A DNA stretch of 64,000 nt, taken from an uncultured Pelagibacteraceae bacterium. Its GTDB lineage: Bacteria > Pseudomonadota > Alphaproteobacteria > Pelagibacterales > Pelagibacteraceae. The translations under genes were made by a program, and so were the position numbers. The notes under the pieces are model-generated. The model saw only the letters and a program-made list of their open reading frames with translations. It searched no databases and was not told the origin of the DNA. Positions 29,273 through 40,191 of this stretch are shown here, piece after piece. Each line of letters opens with the position of its first letter. Within the stretch, counting starts at the first letter, position 1. The stretch spans positions 1 through 64,000 of the forward strand of contig CACHGH010000004.1 in assembly GCA_902579215.1 (NCBI GenBank). The letters are read 5' to 3'.

Positions 29273-30682
29273 TTAATTTTTAAAAAGAAATTTTTTTATA
29301 ATAATTAACAAAGTCAATAGTTCAACCCTGCCGATAATCATAAATATAATCAAATATAATTTATTAATAAATTGCAAATCAACGAAATTGAAATATGACA
29401 ACCCATACATAGATGAATTAACAGTATTCATTAAGGTTAATATTGATAGTTTAAAAGAAGTTTCAAATTCTATTCCTGAAATAGACAATAACATAGTTAA
29501 GATAAAAAGTGATATTATGAATATTAATACTGTTAAAAAATATTTGTTAACTTCACCACTTTTAATATTAATGTCAGAAAAATAGTTTTTATTTGTAAAA
29601 ACATTTTTTGGCCTTGAATGTGATAATAAATCATTAACAGAAAATTTGAATAGGGAGTATAATTTCAAAAATCTGATGCCAGAGCTTGTGGATAAAAAAG
29701 AGCCACCAATTATAACTAAAATCAAAAAAATAAATGATAGATTTTGTGGAGCATTATCCAGAGAAATTCCTATGTTAGATATACTGCTTGTTAATGATAA
29801 AAATATTGAACTAAAATTATAATCTACATTAAATAATAAAAAGAATAAAACAATTATGAATATTAGGTAGAATAAAAGGTATATATCTTCTTGAAAAAAA
29901 TTTATATTTTTATTTTTTATAAATATTAAATTATAAGATAAAAAAATACTGAAAAAAGAAATTAACATTGTTAGTGAAAAAATAATTACTTTTACATTAG
30001 TATTTAGTATACCAACTAAGTTATCAGTTGGTAAAAATCCACCTGATGAAATAAGACTCATTGCTAAATTAAATGATATAAATGATCTTATGTCGATAAA
30101 GTAAAAAATAAGGAATATAATAAATGTTAGAGAAACATAGAGAAATAAAATTTTGAATGATTGTTTTAGTGTCTCTGATGTATCAAATGATAAAAAATTT
30201 GTTACTGATTTTTTTAAGTTATTATCGAAAATATCAATTAACAAAACAATTGAAAATAAAAAATACAAACCCCCTACCCACTGTGATGAAGATCTCCACA
30301 AAATTAAACTTTCATCTATGTACCTAATATTATCAAAAATTGTGAAGCCTGTAGATGTGAAACCAGATATGGCTTCAAAATATGAGTTTACAAAAGATAA
30401 ATTATATATACTAAAATAATACGGTAAAGAAATTATCAAGGGTAATATCAGATAACCAATAATTACTGTCAAAATTTTACTATAAATAGTTATTTTAAAA
30501 ACATCTTTTTTTTTTATTAAAAATGTTAGTCCAAAAATTAAACTAATTATTAGCGTATAAATGTAACTATTTAAATTAAGAAAAATATTAAAGTAATAAG
30601 AATATAAAATATTAAAAAAAGATAAAATTGAAATAATTAAAAAAAAAATTCCGATATAAGTTAAGCTAAATCTGCTCATCAA
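29273..30682 (-). CDS. trkH: TrkH-family potassium transporter
   Basis: SGFTSTGFTIFDNI, SSQWVGGLYFLF, SSGGFLPTDN; next to trkA. Confidence 0.88.
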   Translation of the reverse strand: MMSRFSLTYIGIFFLIISILSFFNILYSYYFNIFLNLNSYIYTLIISLIFGLTFLIKKKDVFKITIYSKILTVIIGYLILPLIISLPYYFSIYNLSFVNSYFEAISGFTSTGFTIFDNIRYIDESLILWRSSSQWVGGLYFLFSIVLLIDIFDNNLKKSVTNFLSFDTSETLKQSFKILFLYVSLTFIIFLIFYFIDIRSFISFNLAMSLISSGGFLPTDNLVGILNTNVKVIIFSLTMLISFFSIFLSYNLIFIKNKNINFFQEDIYLLFYLIFIIVLFFLLFNVDYNFSSIFLSLTSSISNIGISLDNAPQNLSFIFLILVIIGGSFLSTSSGIRFLKLYSLFKFSVNDLLSHSRPKNVFTNKNYFSDINIKSGEVNKYFLTVLIFIISLFILTMLLSISGIEFETSFKLSILTLMNTVNSSMYGLSYFNFVDLQFINKLYLIIFMIIGRVELLTLLIIIKKFLFKN

Positions 30683-30684
30683 AT

Positions 30685-32058
30685 TTACATTGAGCTTATT
30701 CTAAACATATTTTCCACAAGTGATATTTGATCTTTTTTGGAAACAAAAACAACTACATCATTTTTTTCAAAAACAAAATTTGATCTAGGTATAATTATGT
30801 CTTTATCTCTTAAAATTGCACCAATTTTAATTTCTTCTGGTAAATTAGAATTTTTAAGTTCTTTGTTGATCAGTTCTGAAGTTTCAATTATTTCAGCTTC
30901 AATAACTTCGTATTCACCATCTAAGATACTATAAGCAGTTTCTATTGTTCCTTTATGAACATGTTTCAATATACTAGAAACTGTATTCATTCTTGGATCT
31001 ATTAAATCATCTATTTTTAAAGATGATTGAAGCAAGGAATAATTTGGTTTGTTAATTAATGCCATAGTTCTTTTGTCTTTTGAAAATTTTTCAACCAAGA
31101 CACTAACCATTAGATTGTCTTCATCATCATTTGTTAAAGCTAAAACTGTTTCAATCTCTTCTAAATTTGCTTCGGTTAAAACATCTTCATCTAATCCATT
31201 TCCATTTATAATTATTGAATTATTAAGTTGACTTGCAATAAATTCTGCTCTTTCTTTATTTTTTTCTATTATTTTAATTCTTACAGAATCCAAAGAATTT
31301 TCTATATTTTTTGCTAAATTAAAACCTATGTTTCCTCCACCAATTATTAAAATTTTGTTTGCGATTTTTTCATTATGTCCAAAAGCTGAAAGTGTTAATT
31401 CCATTTGTAAAGAATTTATAATCACATATGCTTTATCATTTTCTTTTAAAACATCATTTTTTTTTAAATAAATAAATTTTTCATTTCGGATTACACCTAG
31501 AATGTTTGCTTCTAGTTTTGGGTATTTTTTTGTTAAATCATTTAGTTTAATGTTTATTAATGGACATGATTTATTTACTGATATTTCTAATAGCCTTATT
31601 TTATTATCGGCAAAAGGAACATTGTCCATAGCACCTGGTGCTTCTAGTTTCCTTTGAACGGATTTAGCGATTTCAAGTTCTGGAGAAATAATCACGTCAA
31701 TAGGTAAATTTTCTTTACTATAAACCTTTGAAAATTTCGGGTTAAGATAATCTTGAGATCTAATTCTTGCAATTTTTTTTTGAATTTTAAAAATGGAGTA
31801 AGCAATTTGGCATATTAGCATATTAATTTCATCATTACGTGTTACTGCTATTATCATATCGGCATCTTTGGCGTTTGCCTGCTCTAATACCGACGGATAA
31901 GTAGCTTTTCCAACTATTGCTTTTACATCGAGACTATCATTTATTTTTTGAATATCCTCACTAGATTGATCTATAACAGTTATAGAGTGATTTTGTTCGC
32001 TCAATAATTTAGCTATTGTAAACCCTACTCTTCCAGCTCCACAAATTATAATATTCAT
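30685..32058 (-). CDS. trkA: Trk potassium transport regulatory protein TrkA
   Basis: Two Rossmann domains (IIICGAGRVGFTIAKLLSEQNHSITVID; ILIIGGGNIGFNLAKNIE). Confidence 0.92.
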   Translation of the reverse strand: MNIIICGAGRVGFTIAKLLSEQNHSITVIDQSSEDIQKINDSLDVKAIVGKATYPSVLEQANAKDADMIIAVTRNDEINMLICQIAYSIFKIQKKIARIRSQDYLNPKFSKVYSKENLPIDVIISPELEIAKSVQRKLEAPGAMDNVPFADNKIRLLEISVNKSCPLINIKLNDLTKKYPKLEANILGVIRNEKFIYLKKNDVLKENDKAYVIINSLQMELTLSAFGHNEKIANKILIIGGGNIGFNLAKNIENSLDSVRIKIIEKNKERAEFIASQLNNSIIINGNGLDEDVLTEANLEEIETVLALTNDDEDNLMVSVLVEKFSKDKRTMALINKPNYSLLQSSLKIDDLIDPRMNTVSSILKHVHKGTIETAYSILDGEYEVIEAEIIETSELINKELKNSNLPEEIKIGAILRDKDIIIPRSNFVFEKNDVVVFVSKKDQISLVENMFRISSM

Positions 32059-32061
32059 ATT

Positions 32062-33417
32062 TTAATTTAAATCTTTAACACCAAGGCCTTTTAATTTTCT
32101 ATGTAAAGCAGATCTTTCCATGCCCACAAACTTGGCAGTTTTTGATATATTTCCACCAAATTTTTTCAACTGTGTTGTTAAATACTCTTTTTCAAAATTT
32201 TCTCTAGCTTCTTTTAGTGGTACCGATAAAGTATTTTCAACTTTAAAATTAGTATCATCATAAGTTTTTAAAGACTCTTTAATTATATTGGAAATTTTCT
32301 CACTATTTCCAGGAGAAAGAATTCCTATTCTCTCTATTAAATTCCTTAACTCTCTAACATTACCAGGCCACTGATAATTAATTAAATACTGATTGTTTGT
32401 ATCAATAAAAAATTCCTTTAAATTATAAATATCAGATATCTTTTTAGAAAAATATTCGATTAATAAAGGAATATCCTCAACTCGATTTGCTAGAGGTTCT
32501 ATATCAATTTGAAAAACATTTAGCCTATGAAACAAATCTTCTCTAAAATTACCTGCTTTAATTTCATTTTTGATGTCTTTACTTGTTGAACAAATTATTC
32601 TTACATCAACATTTATATCATGATCACCATTAATTCTTTTAAACTTTTGGTCTATTAAAACTCTTAATATTTTTGATTGTGTTTCTAAAGGTATTTCAGA
32701 AACTTCATCTATTAAAAGTGTACCACCTGAAGCTTTTTCTAACGAACCATATGAAATAGAACCATTGTCCTTTTCTTCACCGAATAATTCTTGTTCGTAT
32801 TTTTTTACATCAAGTAACGCACCATTTAAAATAACAAAAGGTCCCTTTTTTCTTTTTGAGAGTTTATGTATTTTACGAGATATTAATTCTTTTCCCGAAC
32901 CAGTCGGTCCATTGATGAATATTCTGCTTTCTGAGGATGAACATTTAGAAATTTGATCTTTAATTTTTTCTATATTTGAACTTTTTCCTACTAAATCAAA
33001 AGAGTGAAAAAGTTTATTTTCAAGTTCTTTATTTTTATTTTTTAAATTAATATTTTCAACTGCTCTGTTTATAAAATTTAATAATCTTTCTTGATCAAAA
33101 GGTTTTTGTATAAATTCAAATGCTCCTGATTTTAATGATTTTATCGCCATTTCTATATTTGCATGACCAGAAATCATTATAACAGGAATGTCTTTATTTT
33201 TAGTTTTAATATGATTAAGTAATTCAATACCATCATTATCACCTTTGTCTAATTTTACATCTATAATTGCAACGTCTGGTAAATTTTTATCAATTTCTTT
33301 AAGTGCTTGGTTATAGTTTGCAGCTACTCTAGTTTTGTAACCAGCATCTTTAATTAAATCGTTCAGGATATTTCTTATATCCACGTTATCATCTATAATT
33401 AATATTTCACTGGACAT
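32062..33417 (-). CDS. ntrX: Nitrogen regulation response regulator NtrX
   Basis: Receiver + AAA sigma54-type domain + Fis-type HTH; next to ntrY. Confidence 0.9.
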   Translation of the reverse strand: MSSEILIIDDNVDIRNILNDLIKDAGYKTRVAANYNQALKEIDKNLPDVAIIDVKLDKGDNDGIELLNHIKTKNKDIPVIMISGHANIEMAIKSLKSGAFEFIQKPFDQERLLNFINRAVENINLKNKNKELENKLFHSFDLVGKSSNIEKIKDQISKCSSSESRIFINGPTGSGKELISRKIHKLSKRKKGPFVILNGALLDVKKYEQELFGEEKDNGSISYGSLEKASGGTLLIDEVSEIPLETQSKILRVLIDQKFKRINGDHDINVDVRIICSTSKDIKNEIKAGNFREDLFHRLNVFQIDIEPLANRVEDIPLLIEYFSKKISDIYNLKEFFIDTNNQYLINYQWPGNVRELRNLIERIGILSPGNSEKISNIIKESLKTYDDTNFKVENTLSVPLKEARENFEKEYLTTQLKKFGGNISKTAKFVGMERSALHRKLKGLGVKDLN

Positions 33418-35191
33418 TATTTGGGAAATTTAAAATTACTTTAGCTCCTTGGTCATGGGTGATAAATTTAATAGTACCATTGTGATCATTTATAATTTTA
33501 TTAACTATCGATAAACCTAATCCGCTTCCGTATGATTTTGTAGTAAAATAAGGTTTAAAAATATTTTTTATATTTTTTTCAGAAAATCCTGTTCCATTAT
33601 CGGTTATTATAATTTCTATATAATCACTTTTAGACTGTATTTCTATATCAATTTTTTTAGCTAAATCAGGGGTTTTTATAAATTTTTCTTGAATACTTTC
33701 AATTGAATTTTTAATTAAATTAAAAAATACTCTACTTAATTGTTCGTTGTCACAGTTTAAATATATCGATTCTTTATTTGATTTAAATAATATTGAAATT
33801 GTTGCATCTATTTCTTTAAGTAATTTTATGTTTTGAGTCAAAATAATACTAATATTATTTTTTTTAAATATAGGTTTTGGCATTCGAGCAAAATCTGAAA
33901 ATTCGTTGACGAGACTTTCTATTTGATTTATTTGTTTTAAAATAATTTTTAAATTTTCATTAAAATTTTCTTTTTCAGCATCGTTTAATAAGTTGTTGTA
34001 CTTATTTTTAAGTCTATCAATAGTTAACTGAATGGGGGTTAAGGGGTTTTTAATTTCATGCGCTAATTTTCTTGCAATTCCTTCCCAAGCCTCATGACGT
34101 TCATTTATTAGTAATTTATCTTGCTGCGATTTAAGTCTTTCAGTCATTAAATTAAAATTTTTATTTAACAACTCCAATTCTTTATCAGTTTTTACTTCAG
34201 GGACTTTTATATCTAGATTTCCACCACCTATACTTTTTGATGCTGAAATTAAATTATTTATAGATCTAAAGAATCTTGATGAAAATCTGATCGCTATAGT
34301 TACTGATAAAAATAAAAGTAAAGAAACTACTATTAAATAAATTATGATAAAAGAAATCTTAATACCTGTTCTTTTATTTTCAACTGTATAGTAAAAGCTT
34401 AATGCTTCTTGTGACTCTGTTAAATACTGAGAAATATCTTCTTCTAAAAATTTCACCACGTATAAAAAAGAATTATCAAACGAATTTAACTTAATAATTG
34501 CAGCAGATTTATTCTCAAATGCATTAATTATTTTCAAAGGCCTATCATCAGTAAGAACTAATTTTAAAGCTCTGTCAGCCGGTGGAACATATTCGTTATT
34601 GTCCTCTAATGTTGTGAAAATTAGTTCTCTGTCATTGTTTATGACATGAATTTCATCTACGTCTCTAATTATTTTTTGTGTTGTAAGAAATTTTTTAAAG
34701 TTTTTAGGATTGTTGTTTAAAAAGTTTACACTTTTGTTAATATCAAATGATATCAAAACAATATCAGATTCAATTTTATTTCTTACTTCTTCAACATAAT
34801 TTTTTGCAAGTTCATAAGAATTGTTTACAGCAGTTGTGATTTTTTTATCAAAGTATTTTTCTAATGCAAAAGAAAATAAAAATAATGAAAAAGCGGATAT
34901 TAATATTGATGGTATTAACGTAAATAGAGAAAAAAAGGTGATATATTTAGAGTTGGATTTTGACCCATCTACATCGATATCATTTCTAATAGATTTTTTA
35001 ATTTCAATAAAAATTAAGAAAAAGAAAAATAAAAGTAAAATAATGTTTACAATTAGTAGATTTTGAAGATTTTCGTCATTTAACTGAATTATACTTTTGT
35101 CTATGAAAGTTAAAAATGTTAAAAAACCGACAAATAGTGTTACAAAGAAAATTATAATTATAAATATATTTTTTTTGATTAATTCAAGCAT
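33407..35191 (-). CDS. ntrY: Nitrogen regulation sensor kinase NtrY
   Basis: TM segments, HAMP, ARKLAHEIKNPLTPIQLTIDRLKNKY, GSGLGLSIVNKI. Confidence 0.9.
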   Translation of the reverse strand: MLELIKKNIFIIIIFFVTLFVGFLTFLTFIDKSIIQLNDENLQNLLIVNIILLLFFFFLIFIEIKKSIRNDIDVDGSKSNSKYITFFSLFTLIPSILISAFSLFLFSFALEKYFDKKITTAVNNSYELAKNYVEEVRNKIESDIVLISFDINKSVNFLNNNPKNFKKFLTTQKIIRDVDEIHVINNDRELIFTTLEDNNEYVPPADRALKLVLTDDRPLKIINAFENKSAAIIKLNSFDNSFLYVVKFLEEDISQYLTESQEALSFYYTVENKRTGIKISFIIIYLIVVSLLLFLSVTIAIRFSSRFFRSINNLISASKSIGGGNLDIKVPEVKTDKELELLNKNFNLMTERLKSQQDKLLINERHEAWEGIARKLAHEIKNPLTPIQLTIDRLKNKYNNLLNDAEKENFNENLKIILKQINQIESLVNEFSDFARMPKPIFKKNNISIILTQNIKLLKEIDATISILFKSNKESIYLNCDNEQLSRVFFNLIKNSIESIQEKFIKTPDLAKKIDIEIQSKSDYIEIIITDNGTGFSEKNIKNIFKPYFTTKSYGSGLGLSIVNKIINDHNGTIKFITHDQGAKVILNFPNNVQ

Positions 35192-35225
35192 TATGTAATA
35201 AATTCAAAATCTATAATAAGTTGAT

Positions 35226-36332
35226 ATGAATAATTGTTTTATATTACTAGCTGCAGGACAAAGCAAAAGGTTTAAATCCAATAAGCCTAAACAATTCATA
35301 TCGTACAAAAACAAACCTTTATATGAGCATTCTATAGATAAAATTTTAAAATCAAGTCTTTTTAAGCATATTATACTCGTTGTAAATAATAAAAAAAATA
35401 TATTAAAAAAGTATCCTAAATCAGTCAAAATAATTAAAGGTGGTAAAGAAAGAAGTGACTCATCATTTCTAGCTTTAAAATATATAAAAAAACACAATGT
35501 AAGAAATGTTCTGATTCATGATGCGGCGAGACCAAATTTTTCAATAAATCTAGTCAAAAAATTATTAAAAGAATTAAAAAAAAATAAAGCAGTAGTTCCT
35601 TATATTAATTCAAGAGACTCGATTAAATACAGTTATAAAAATAGTATATATAATCTTTTTCGAAAAAATTCTCTTTTAACTCAAACTCCACAAGCATTTA
35701 GATTTAGGGATTTATATTTACTGGCGAAAAATAATAAAAAAATAATTCAAGACGAATCATCATTATTTATAGATAGAAATATAAAGTTAAAGTTTATAAA
35801 AGGTGAAAATAGAAATTCTAAAATAACTTATTCTGAAGATATTAAAAAATTTAATATAAGATATGGAATAGGTTTTGATGTTCACAGATTAGTACCTAAA
35901 AGAAAACTTTATTTAGGAGGTATAAAGATTAAATCTCATTTAGGAACTCTGGGACATTCTGATGGAGACCCTGTCCTTCATGCCATCACAGACTCAATTC
36001 TTGGTGCTTGTAAAATGGGAGATATTGGTCAAAAGTTTTCTGATAAAAATAAAAAATTTAAAAATATAAGATCTACTATACTTTTACAAAATATAATAAA
36101 TGAAGTTAAAAAAAAGGAATATTTTATAAATAATCTTGATATAAATATAATTACTCAAACACCAAAAATTTCCAAATATAGAAATAAAATCATAAAATGT
36201 ATTTCTGATATTTGTGATATATCCGCAAATCAAATAAATCTAAAAGGAAAGACTACTGAAAAATTAGGTTTGATTGGAAAAGAAAAAGCTATAGCATGTG
36301 AGGTAATAACTTCAGTAATAAAATATGATTAG
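35226..36332 (+). CDS. ispDF: Bifunctional MEP cytidylyltransferase / MECDP synthase
   Basis: IspD (LLAAGQSKRFKSNKPKQF) fused to IspF (GIGFDVHRLV, GHSDGDPVLHAITDSILGA). Confidence 0.95.
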   Translation: MNNCFILLAAGQSKRFKSNKPKQFISYKNKPLYEHSIDKILKSSLFKHIILVVNNKKNILKKYPKSVKIIKGGKERSDSSFLALKYIKKHNVRNVLIHDAARPNFSINLVKKLLKELKKNKAVVPYINSRDSIKYSYKNSIYNLFRKNSLLTQTPQAFRFRDLYLLAKNNKKIIQDESSLFIDRNIKLKFIKGENRNSKITYSEDIKKFNIRYGIGFDVHRLVPKRKLYLGGIKIKSHLGTLGHSDGDPVLHAITDSILGACKMGDIGQKFSDKNKKFKNIRSTILLQNIINEVKKKEYFINNLDINIITQTPKISKYRNKIIKCISDICDISANQINLKGKTTEKLGLIGKEKAIACEVITSVIKYD

Positions 36333-36819
36333 TCAAATTAATTTTTTATTTGTTACTTTATTTGGTATAGGAAAGATTGGAAAAATACCAGGTAGTATAG
36401 CATCGTTAGTTACAACATTATTTTTATTTTTTATATTCCATGTTTTAAAAATTTCTCCAAATATTGTTTTAATTTTTATAATTATAATTTTTTTTTTTTC
36501 TCTTTATTCTGTTAATATTTTTATAAAAGATATGGATAATAAAGATCCTAAAGAAGTAGTAATTGATGAATTTATAGGTCAATCAATTCCTATTTGTCTT
36601 TATGAAATTGCACACGAAGGATTGAATGAACCTAAGCAGGTATTAACTTTTTATTTTATTATGTTCATTTTGTTTAGAATTTTTGATATCACTAAACCCT
36701 ACCCTGTTAGCTACTATGATAAAAACTTTAAAAATAGTTTTGGTGTTGTCATGGATGATGTCTGTGCTGGTTTATATGTTGTGGCTGTACTTGTTTTATA
36801 TATGGTAATCACCTCATGA
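36325..36819 (+). CDS. pgpA: Phosphatidylglycerophosphatase A
   Basis: GKIPGSIASL, VIDEFIGQSIP, FRIFDITKPYPVSYYDKNFKNSFGVVMDDVCAG. Confidence 0.9.
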   Translation: MISQINFLFVTLFGIGKIGKIPGSIASLVTTLFLFFIFHVLKISPNIVLIFIIIIFFFSLYSVNIFIKDMDNKDPKEVVIDEFIGQSIPICLYEIAHEGLNEPKQVLTFYFIMFILFRIFDITKPYPVSYYDKNFKNSFGVVMDDVCAGLYVVAVLVLYMVITS

Positions 36820-37289
36820 AAAAACTTGCTCAAAAGGTTGTTAAAATATTAAAAAAAAAAAAAATTAAAATATCTTTTGCAGAATCTTGTACTGGAGGTT
36901 TGCTTTCGAGTTCTATTACATCAATAAGCGGCTCATCTAAAGTATTTACTATGGGATTAGTTACTTACTCAAATCAATCTAAAGTAAACATTCTTAAAAT
37001 TCCTAAAAAAAAAATAATGAAACATGGTGCTGTAAGTTATGAAACTTGTTTATATATGGTAAAAAATTTGAATAAAATTAGCAAAACCAATATTTCTGTA
37101 TCAATAACTGGTATTGCTGGACCCAAAGGTGGGACTAAAAAAAAACCTGTCGGTCTAGTTTTCATCGGTATAAAAAAAGGAAACAAAGTTTTAGTTATAA
37201 AAAACTACTTTAAGAATAATAAAAGAGACTTAATTCAAAAAGCTGTAGTAAATAAGGCTTTAAATTTAATTTTAAGTTTTATTAAATAG
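36816..37289 (+). CDS. CinA C-terminal domain nicotinamide-nucleotide amidase
   Basis: SFAESCTGGLLSSSITSISGSSKVFTMGLVTYSNQSKVNIL, GIAGPKGGTKKKPVGLVFIG. Confidence 0.9.
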   Translation: MKKLAQKVVKILKKKKIKISFAESCTGGLLSSSITSISGSSKVFTMGLVTYSNQSKVNILKIPKKKIMKHGAVSYETCLYMVKNLNKISKTNISVSITGIAGPKGGTKKKPVGLVFIGIKKGNKVLVIKNYFKNNKRDLIQKAVVNKALNLILSFIK

Positions 37290-37721
37290 ATCTTCTGCTC
37301 TTTTTTGAAAAGAATCAGCAATTTTATCTAAACCAAATTGAAATGATTTAGTCATAACTATATTTAAAAAATGGTTTTTTAATTCAAAATCAACCTCGAA
37401 TAAAACTTCTGTAATCTTGTTATCTTCTCTAAATTTCCATTTATTTTCTAAATATTTTAATGGCCCATCGAGATTTGTAACATAAATAGAGTCTTCTTTT
37501 TTGTTGAATTTAACATCACTTTTGTAGGTATCTTTAAATGGTCCTTTTCCTATTGTTAAATCTGCAACTATTAATAAAAGTTCACCTTGTAGTTTTTTTT
37601 TATGTACTTTTGCGTCTAAACAAAAAGGAACAAAAATTGGATATTTTTCTATATCAAGAACTAAATCGATTAACTGATCCTTGTTACATTCAATAGATCT
37701 TTTAACTGATGCTTTGGGCAT
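37272..37721 (-). CDS. COQ10/RatA-type START-domain protein
   Basis: [29 protein letters not shown]. Confidence 0.85.
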   Translation of the reverse strand: MPKASVKRSIECNKDQLIDLVLDIEKYPIFVPFCLDAKVHKKKLQGELLLIVADLTIGKGPFKDTYKSDVKFNKKEDSIYVTNLDGPLKYLENKWKFREDNKITEVLFEVDFELKNHFLNIVMTKSFQFGLDKIADSFQKRAEDLFNKT

Positions 37722-38640
37722 TAGTTTGATCTATTCTATTTTTTTGTAGTTTAGCAAAATCTTCATCTGCATGGTAAGAAGATCTTGTAAGTGGTGATGA
37801 AGAGACTAATAAAAAATTTTTTGATTTAGCTATTCTTTCTAATTCTTCAAATTCTTCTGGTCTATAATATCTATCTAAAGGATGGTGCTTAACAGATGGT
37901 TGAAGGTATTGACCTATTGTTAAAAAATCAACCTCAGCAGATTTTAAATCATCCATAACTTGTAAAATTTCATCTTTTTTTTCTCCTAGCCCAACCATTA
38001 TTCCAGATTTAGTAAAAATATTTTTATCAATTTTTTTTGCATTTTTTAAAAGTTCAAGCGAGGCAAAGTATCTTGATCCTGGTCTAACTTTTCTATAAAG
38101 GCTAGGAACTGTTTCGATATTATGATTAAAAACATCAGGTTTAGCTTCTATAACTTTTTTATATGAATTACCTTTTCTTAAAAAATCTGGAGTTAAAACT
38201 TCAATAGTTGTGTTTGGATTATATTTCCTAGTTTCTTTAATTACATCATAAAAATGGTTAGCACCACCATCATCAAGGTCGTCTCTATCTACAGATGTTA
38301 TAACGGCATGTCTTAAGTTTAATTTTTTCACTGCATTTGCAATTTTTAAAGGCTCTAGGCTATCAAGTGCTTTTGGTTTTCCAGTAATAACATCGCAAAA
38401 GGCACATGCTCTGGTACATGTATCTCCCATAATTAGAAAAGTCGCATGTCTCTTACTCCAACACTCAGTGATATTTGGACAATTAGCTTCTTGGCAAACG
38501 GTTTTTAAATTATGTTTATTAACTATTGTTTTAGTTAAAAAAAATTCTTGGCTATTAACTAGTTTAGCTCTAATCCAATCAGGTTTTTTTTTAATTGGAT
38601 TTATTGGTTTGTTTACTTTTTCTGGATGTCTAGCTTTCAT
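37702..38640 (-). CDS. lipA: Lipoyl synthase
   Basis: [31 protein letters not shown]. Confidence 0.97.
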   Translation of the reverse strand: MKARHPEKVNKPINPIKKKPDWIRAKLVNSQEFFLTKTIVNKHNLKTVCQEANCPNITECWSKRHATFLIMGDTCTRACAFCDVITGKPKALDSLEPLKIANAVKKLNLRHAVITSVDRDDLDDGGANHFYDVIKETRKYNPNTTIEVLTPDFLRKGNSYKKVIEAKPDVFNHNIETVPSLYRKVRPGSRYFASLELLKNAKKIDKNIFTKSGIMVGLGEKKDEILQVMDDLKSAEVDFLTIGQYLQPSVKHHPLDRYYRPEEFEELERIAKSKNFLLVSSSPLTRSSYHADEDFAKLQKNRIDQTNAQSIS

Positions 38641-38932
38641 CTTTTTTTAATATATAGATAGTTTCGTTATCCCTACCATATAAAAATTTTTTTCTTATTA
38701 AAGTTTCTATATAATCTAGGTCAATTTTATCTACTAATAATGAATTTTTAAACTCTAAATCAACAATTTTTTTGGTTAATTCATCTTCTTCATTTTTAAG
38801 ATTAGTAAGTTCATGTTTTTTTTTAAAATATGAAAATAAACCTCTTTCACCACCAAATAAGTTAATTAAAAAATAGATCATTAAAAATGAGAATAGATAT
38901 ATAAGTAAATTTTTTTTAATTTTTAATAGCAT
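38630..38932 (-). CDS. ftsB: Septum formation initiator FtsB/DivIC-like
   Basis: 100 aa; TM plus coiled coil; sits between eno and lipA. Confidence 0.75.
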   Translation of the reverse strand: MLLKIKKNLLIYLFSFLMIYFLINLFGGERGLFSYFKKKHELTNLKNEEDELTKKIVDLEFKNSLLVDKIDLDYIETLIRKKFLYGRDNETIYILKKDES

Positions 38933-38934
38933 AT

Positions 38935-40191
38935 TTAAAGTTTATTCATTTTTGATTTATTTCCTAGTTCTTCTTCTATACGTAATAATTGGTTATATTT
39001 AGCAACTCTTTCTGATCTTGATAAAGAACCACTTTTTATTTGATTTGAATTTGTTCCAACTGCCATATCAGATATAAATGTATCCTCTGTATCACCAGAT
39101 CTATGAGAAATTATGGTCTTAAAACCTGCTAAATGTGCAAACTTTATAACTTCAAGAGTTTCAGTGACAGTTCCTATTTGATTTAGCTTTATCAATATTG
39201 AATTAGATGAGTTGTTAAGAAATCCTTTGTTTAGTCTTTCTAAATTAGTAACATAAAGATCATCCCCGACAATTTGAATTTTTGAGTCGATTTTGTTCAT
39301 GAAATCTGACCAAGAGGACCAATCGTTTTCAGAAAAAGGATCCTCGATTGACTTTATCTTAAATTTTTTAATTAATTGAACATACTTTTTAATTGTTTGT
39401 TCGGTAGATAATAATTTTTTTGAATGAATAGAATATTTTTTATTTTTATATAATTCATTGGCGGCAACATCAAGACAGATAGATATATCTTTTCCATTTA
39501 TAAATCCTGAAACACTTATAGATTTTAATATTAATTTCAAAGCTTCTTCATTGCTATTTATCATTGGAGCAAAGCCACCTTCGTCTCCTACTGATGTTGA
39601 TAAACCTTTTTTTTTAATAATTTTTCTTAAATTGTTTATAACTAAAAAGCACATTCTTAGAGATTCTGAAAAAGATTTAGCACCATCAGGTCTGATCATA
39701 AATTCTTGAATTCTCAAGCCATTATTTGCATGAGATCCTCCATTAATGATGTTCATCAAAGGATACGGTAATTTGTAATTATTTTTAAGTAAAAATGACT
39801 TATATAATGGAATCTTTCTTAATTTTGCTGAAAGTTTTTTAACAGCCATTGATACAGCTAATGTGGTATTGCCTCCAATTTTACTTTTTTGTTTTGTTCC
39901 ATCTAATTTAATTAATATATGGTCTATTTTTTCTTGATTATGAACAAATTGATTTTTTATTTTTTTTGATATTTTTTTATTAATTATTTCTACAGATTTA
40001 AATACACTTTTTCCTAAATATTTTTTATTGTAAATGTCCCTTTTTTCAAAAGCTTCAAATGTTCCAGTTGATGCACCAGAGGGAGAAATTGCTATAGAAC
40101 TTATATTATTTGAAAATACTTCTGCTTCAACTGTTGGGTTGCCTCTACTATCAAAAACTTGTCTTCCAACAACTTTTGTAATTTTATGCAT
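38935..40191 (-). CDS. eno: Enolase
   Basis: RQVFDSRGNPTVE, SIEDPFSENDW, ISHRSGDTEDTFISDMAV. Confidence 0.97.
   Translation of the reverse strand: MHKITKVVGRQVFDSRGNPTVEAEVFSNNISSIAISPSGASTGTFEAFEKRDIYNKKYLGKSVFKSVEIINKKISKKIKNQFVHNQEKIDHILIKLDGTKQKSKIGGNTTLAVSMAVKKLSAKLRKIPLYKSFLLKNNYKLPYPLMNIINGGSHANNGLRIQEFMIRPDGAKSFSESLRMCFLVINNLRKIIKKKGLSTSVGDEGGFAPMINSNEEALKLILKSISVSGFINGKDISICLDVAANELYKNKKYSIHSKKLLSTEQTIKKYVQLIKKFKIKSIEDPFSENDWSSWSDFMNKIDSKIQIVGDDLYVTNLERLNKGFLNNSSNSILIKLNQIGTVTETLEVIKFAHLAGFKTIISHRSGDTEDTFISDMAVGTNSNQIKSGSLSRSERVAKYNQLLRIEEELGNKSKMNKL

Noticed and set aside
35204-35497. 97-aa minus-strand ORF upstream of ntrY
   Set aside because: Lies antisense to the conserved IspD N-terminus; no homology recognised.
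37272-37721. Labelling the START-domain protein as a RatA toxin
   Set aside because: The family includes COQ10-type ubiquinone-binding proteins and this lipA-linked context is conserved in Alphaproteobacteria; toxin activity is not supported and no RatB partner is visible.
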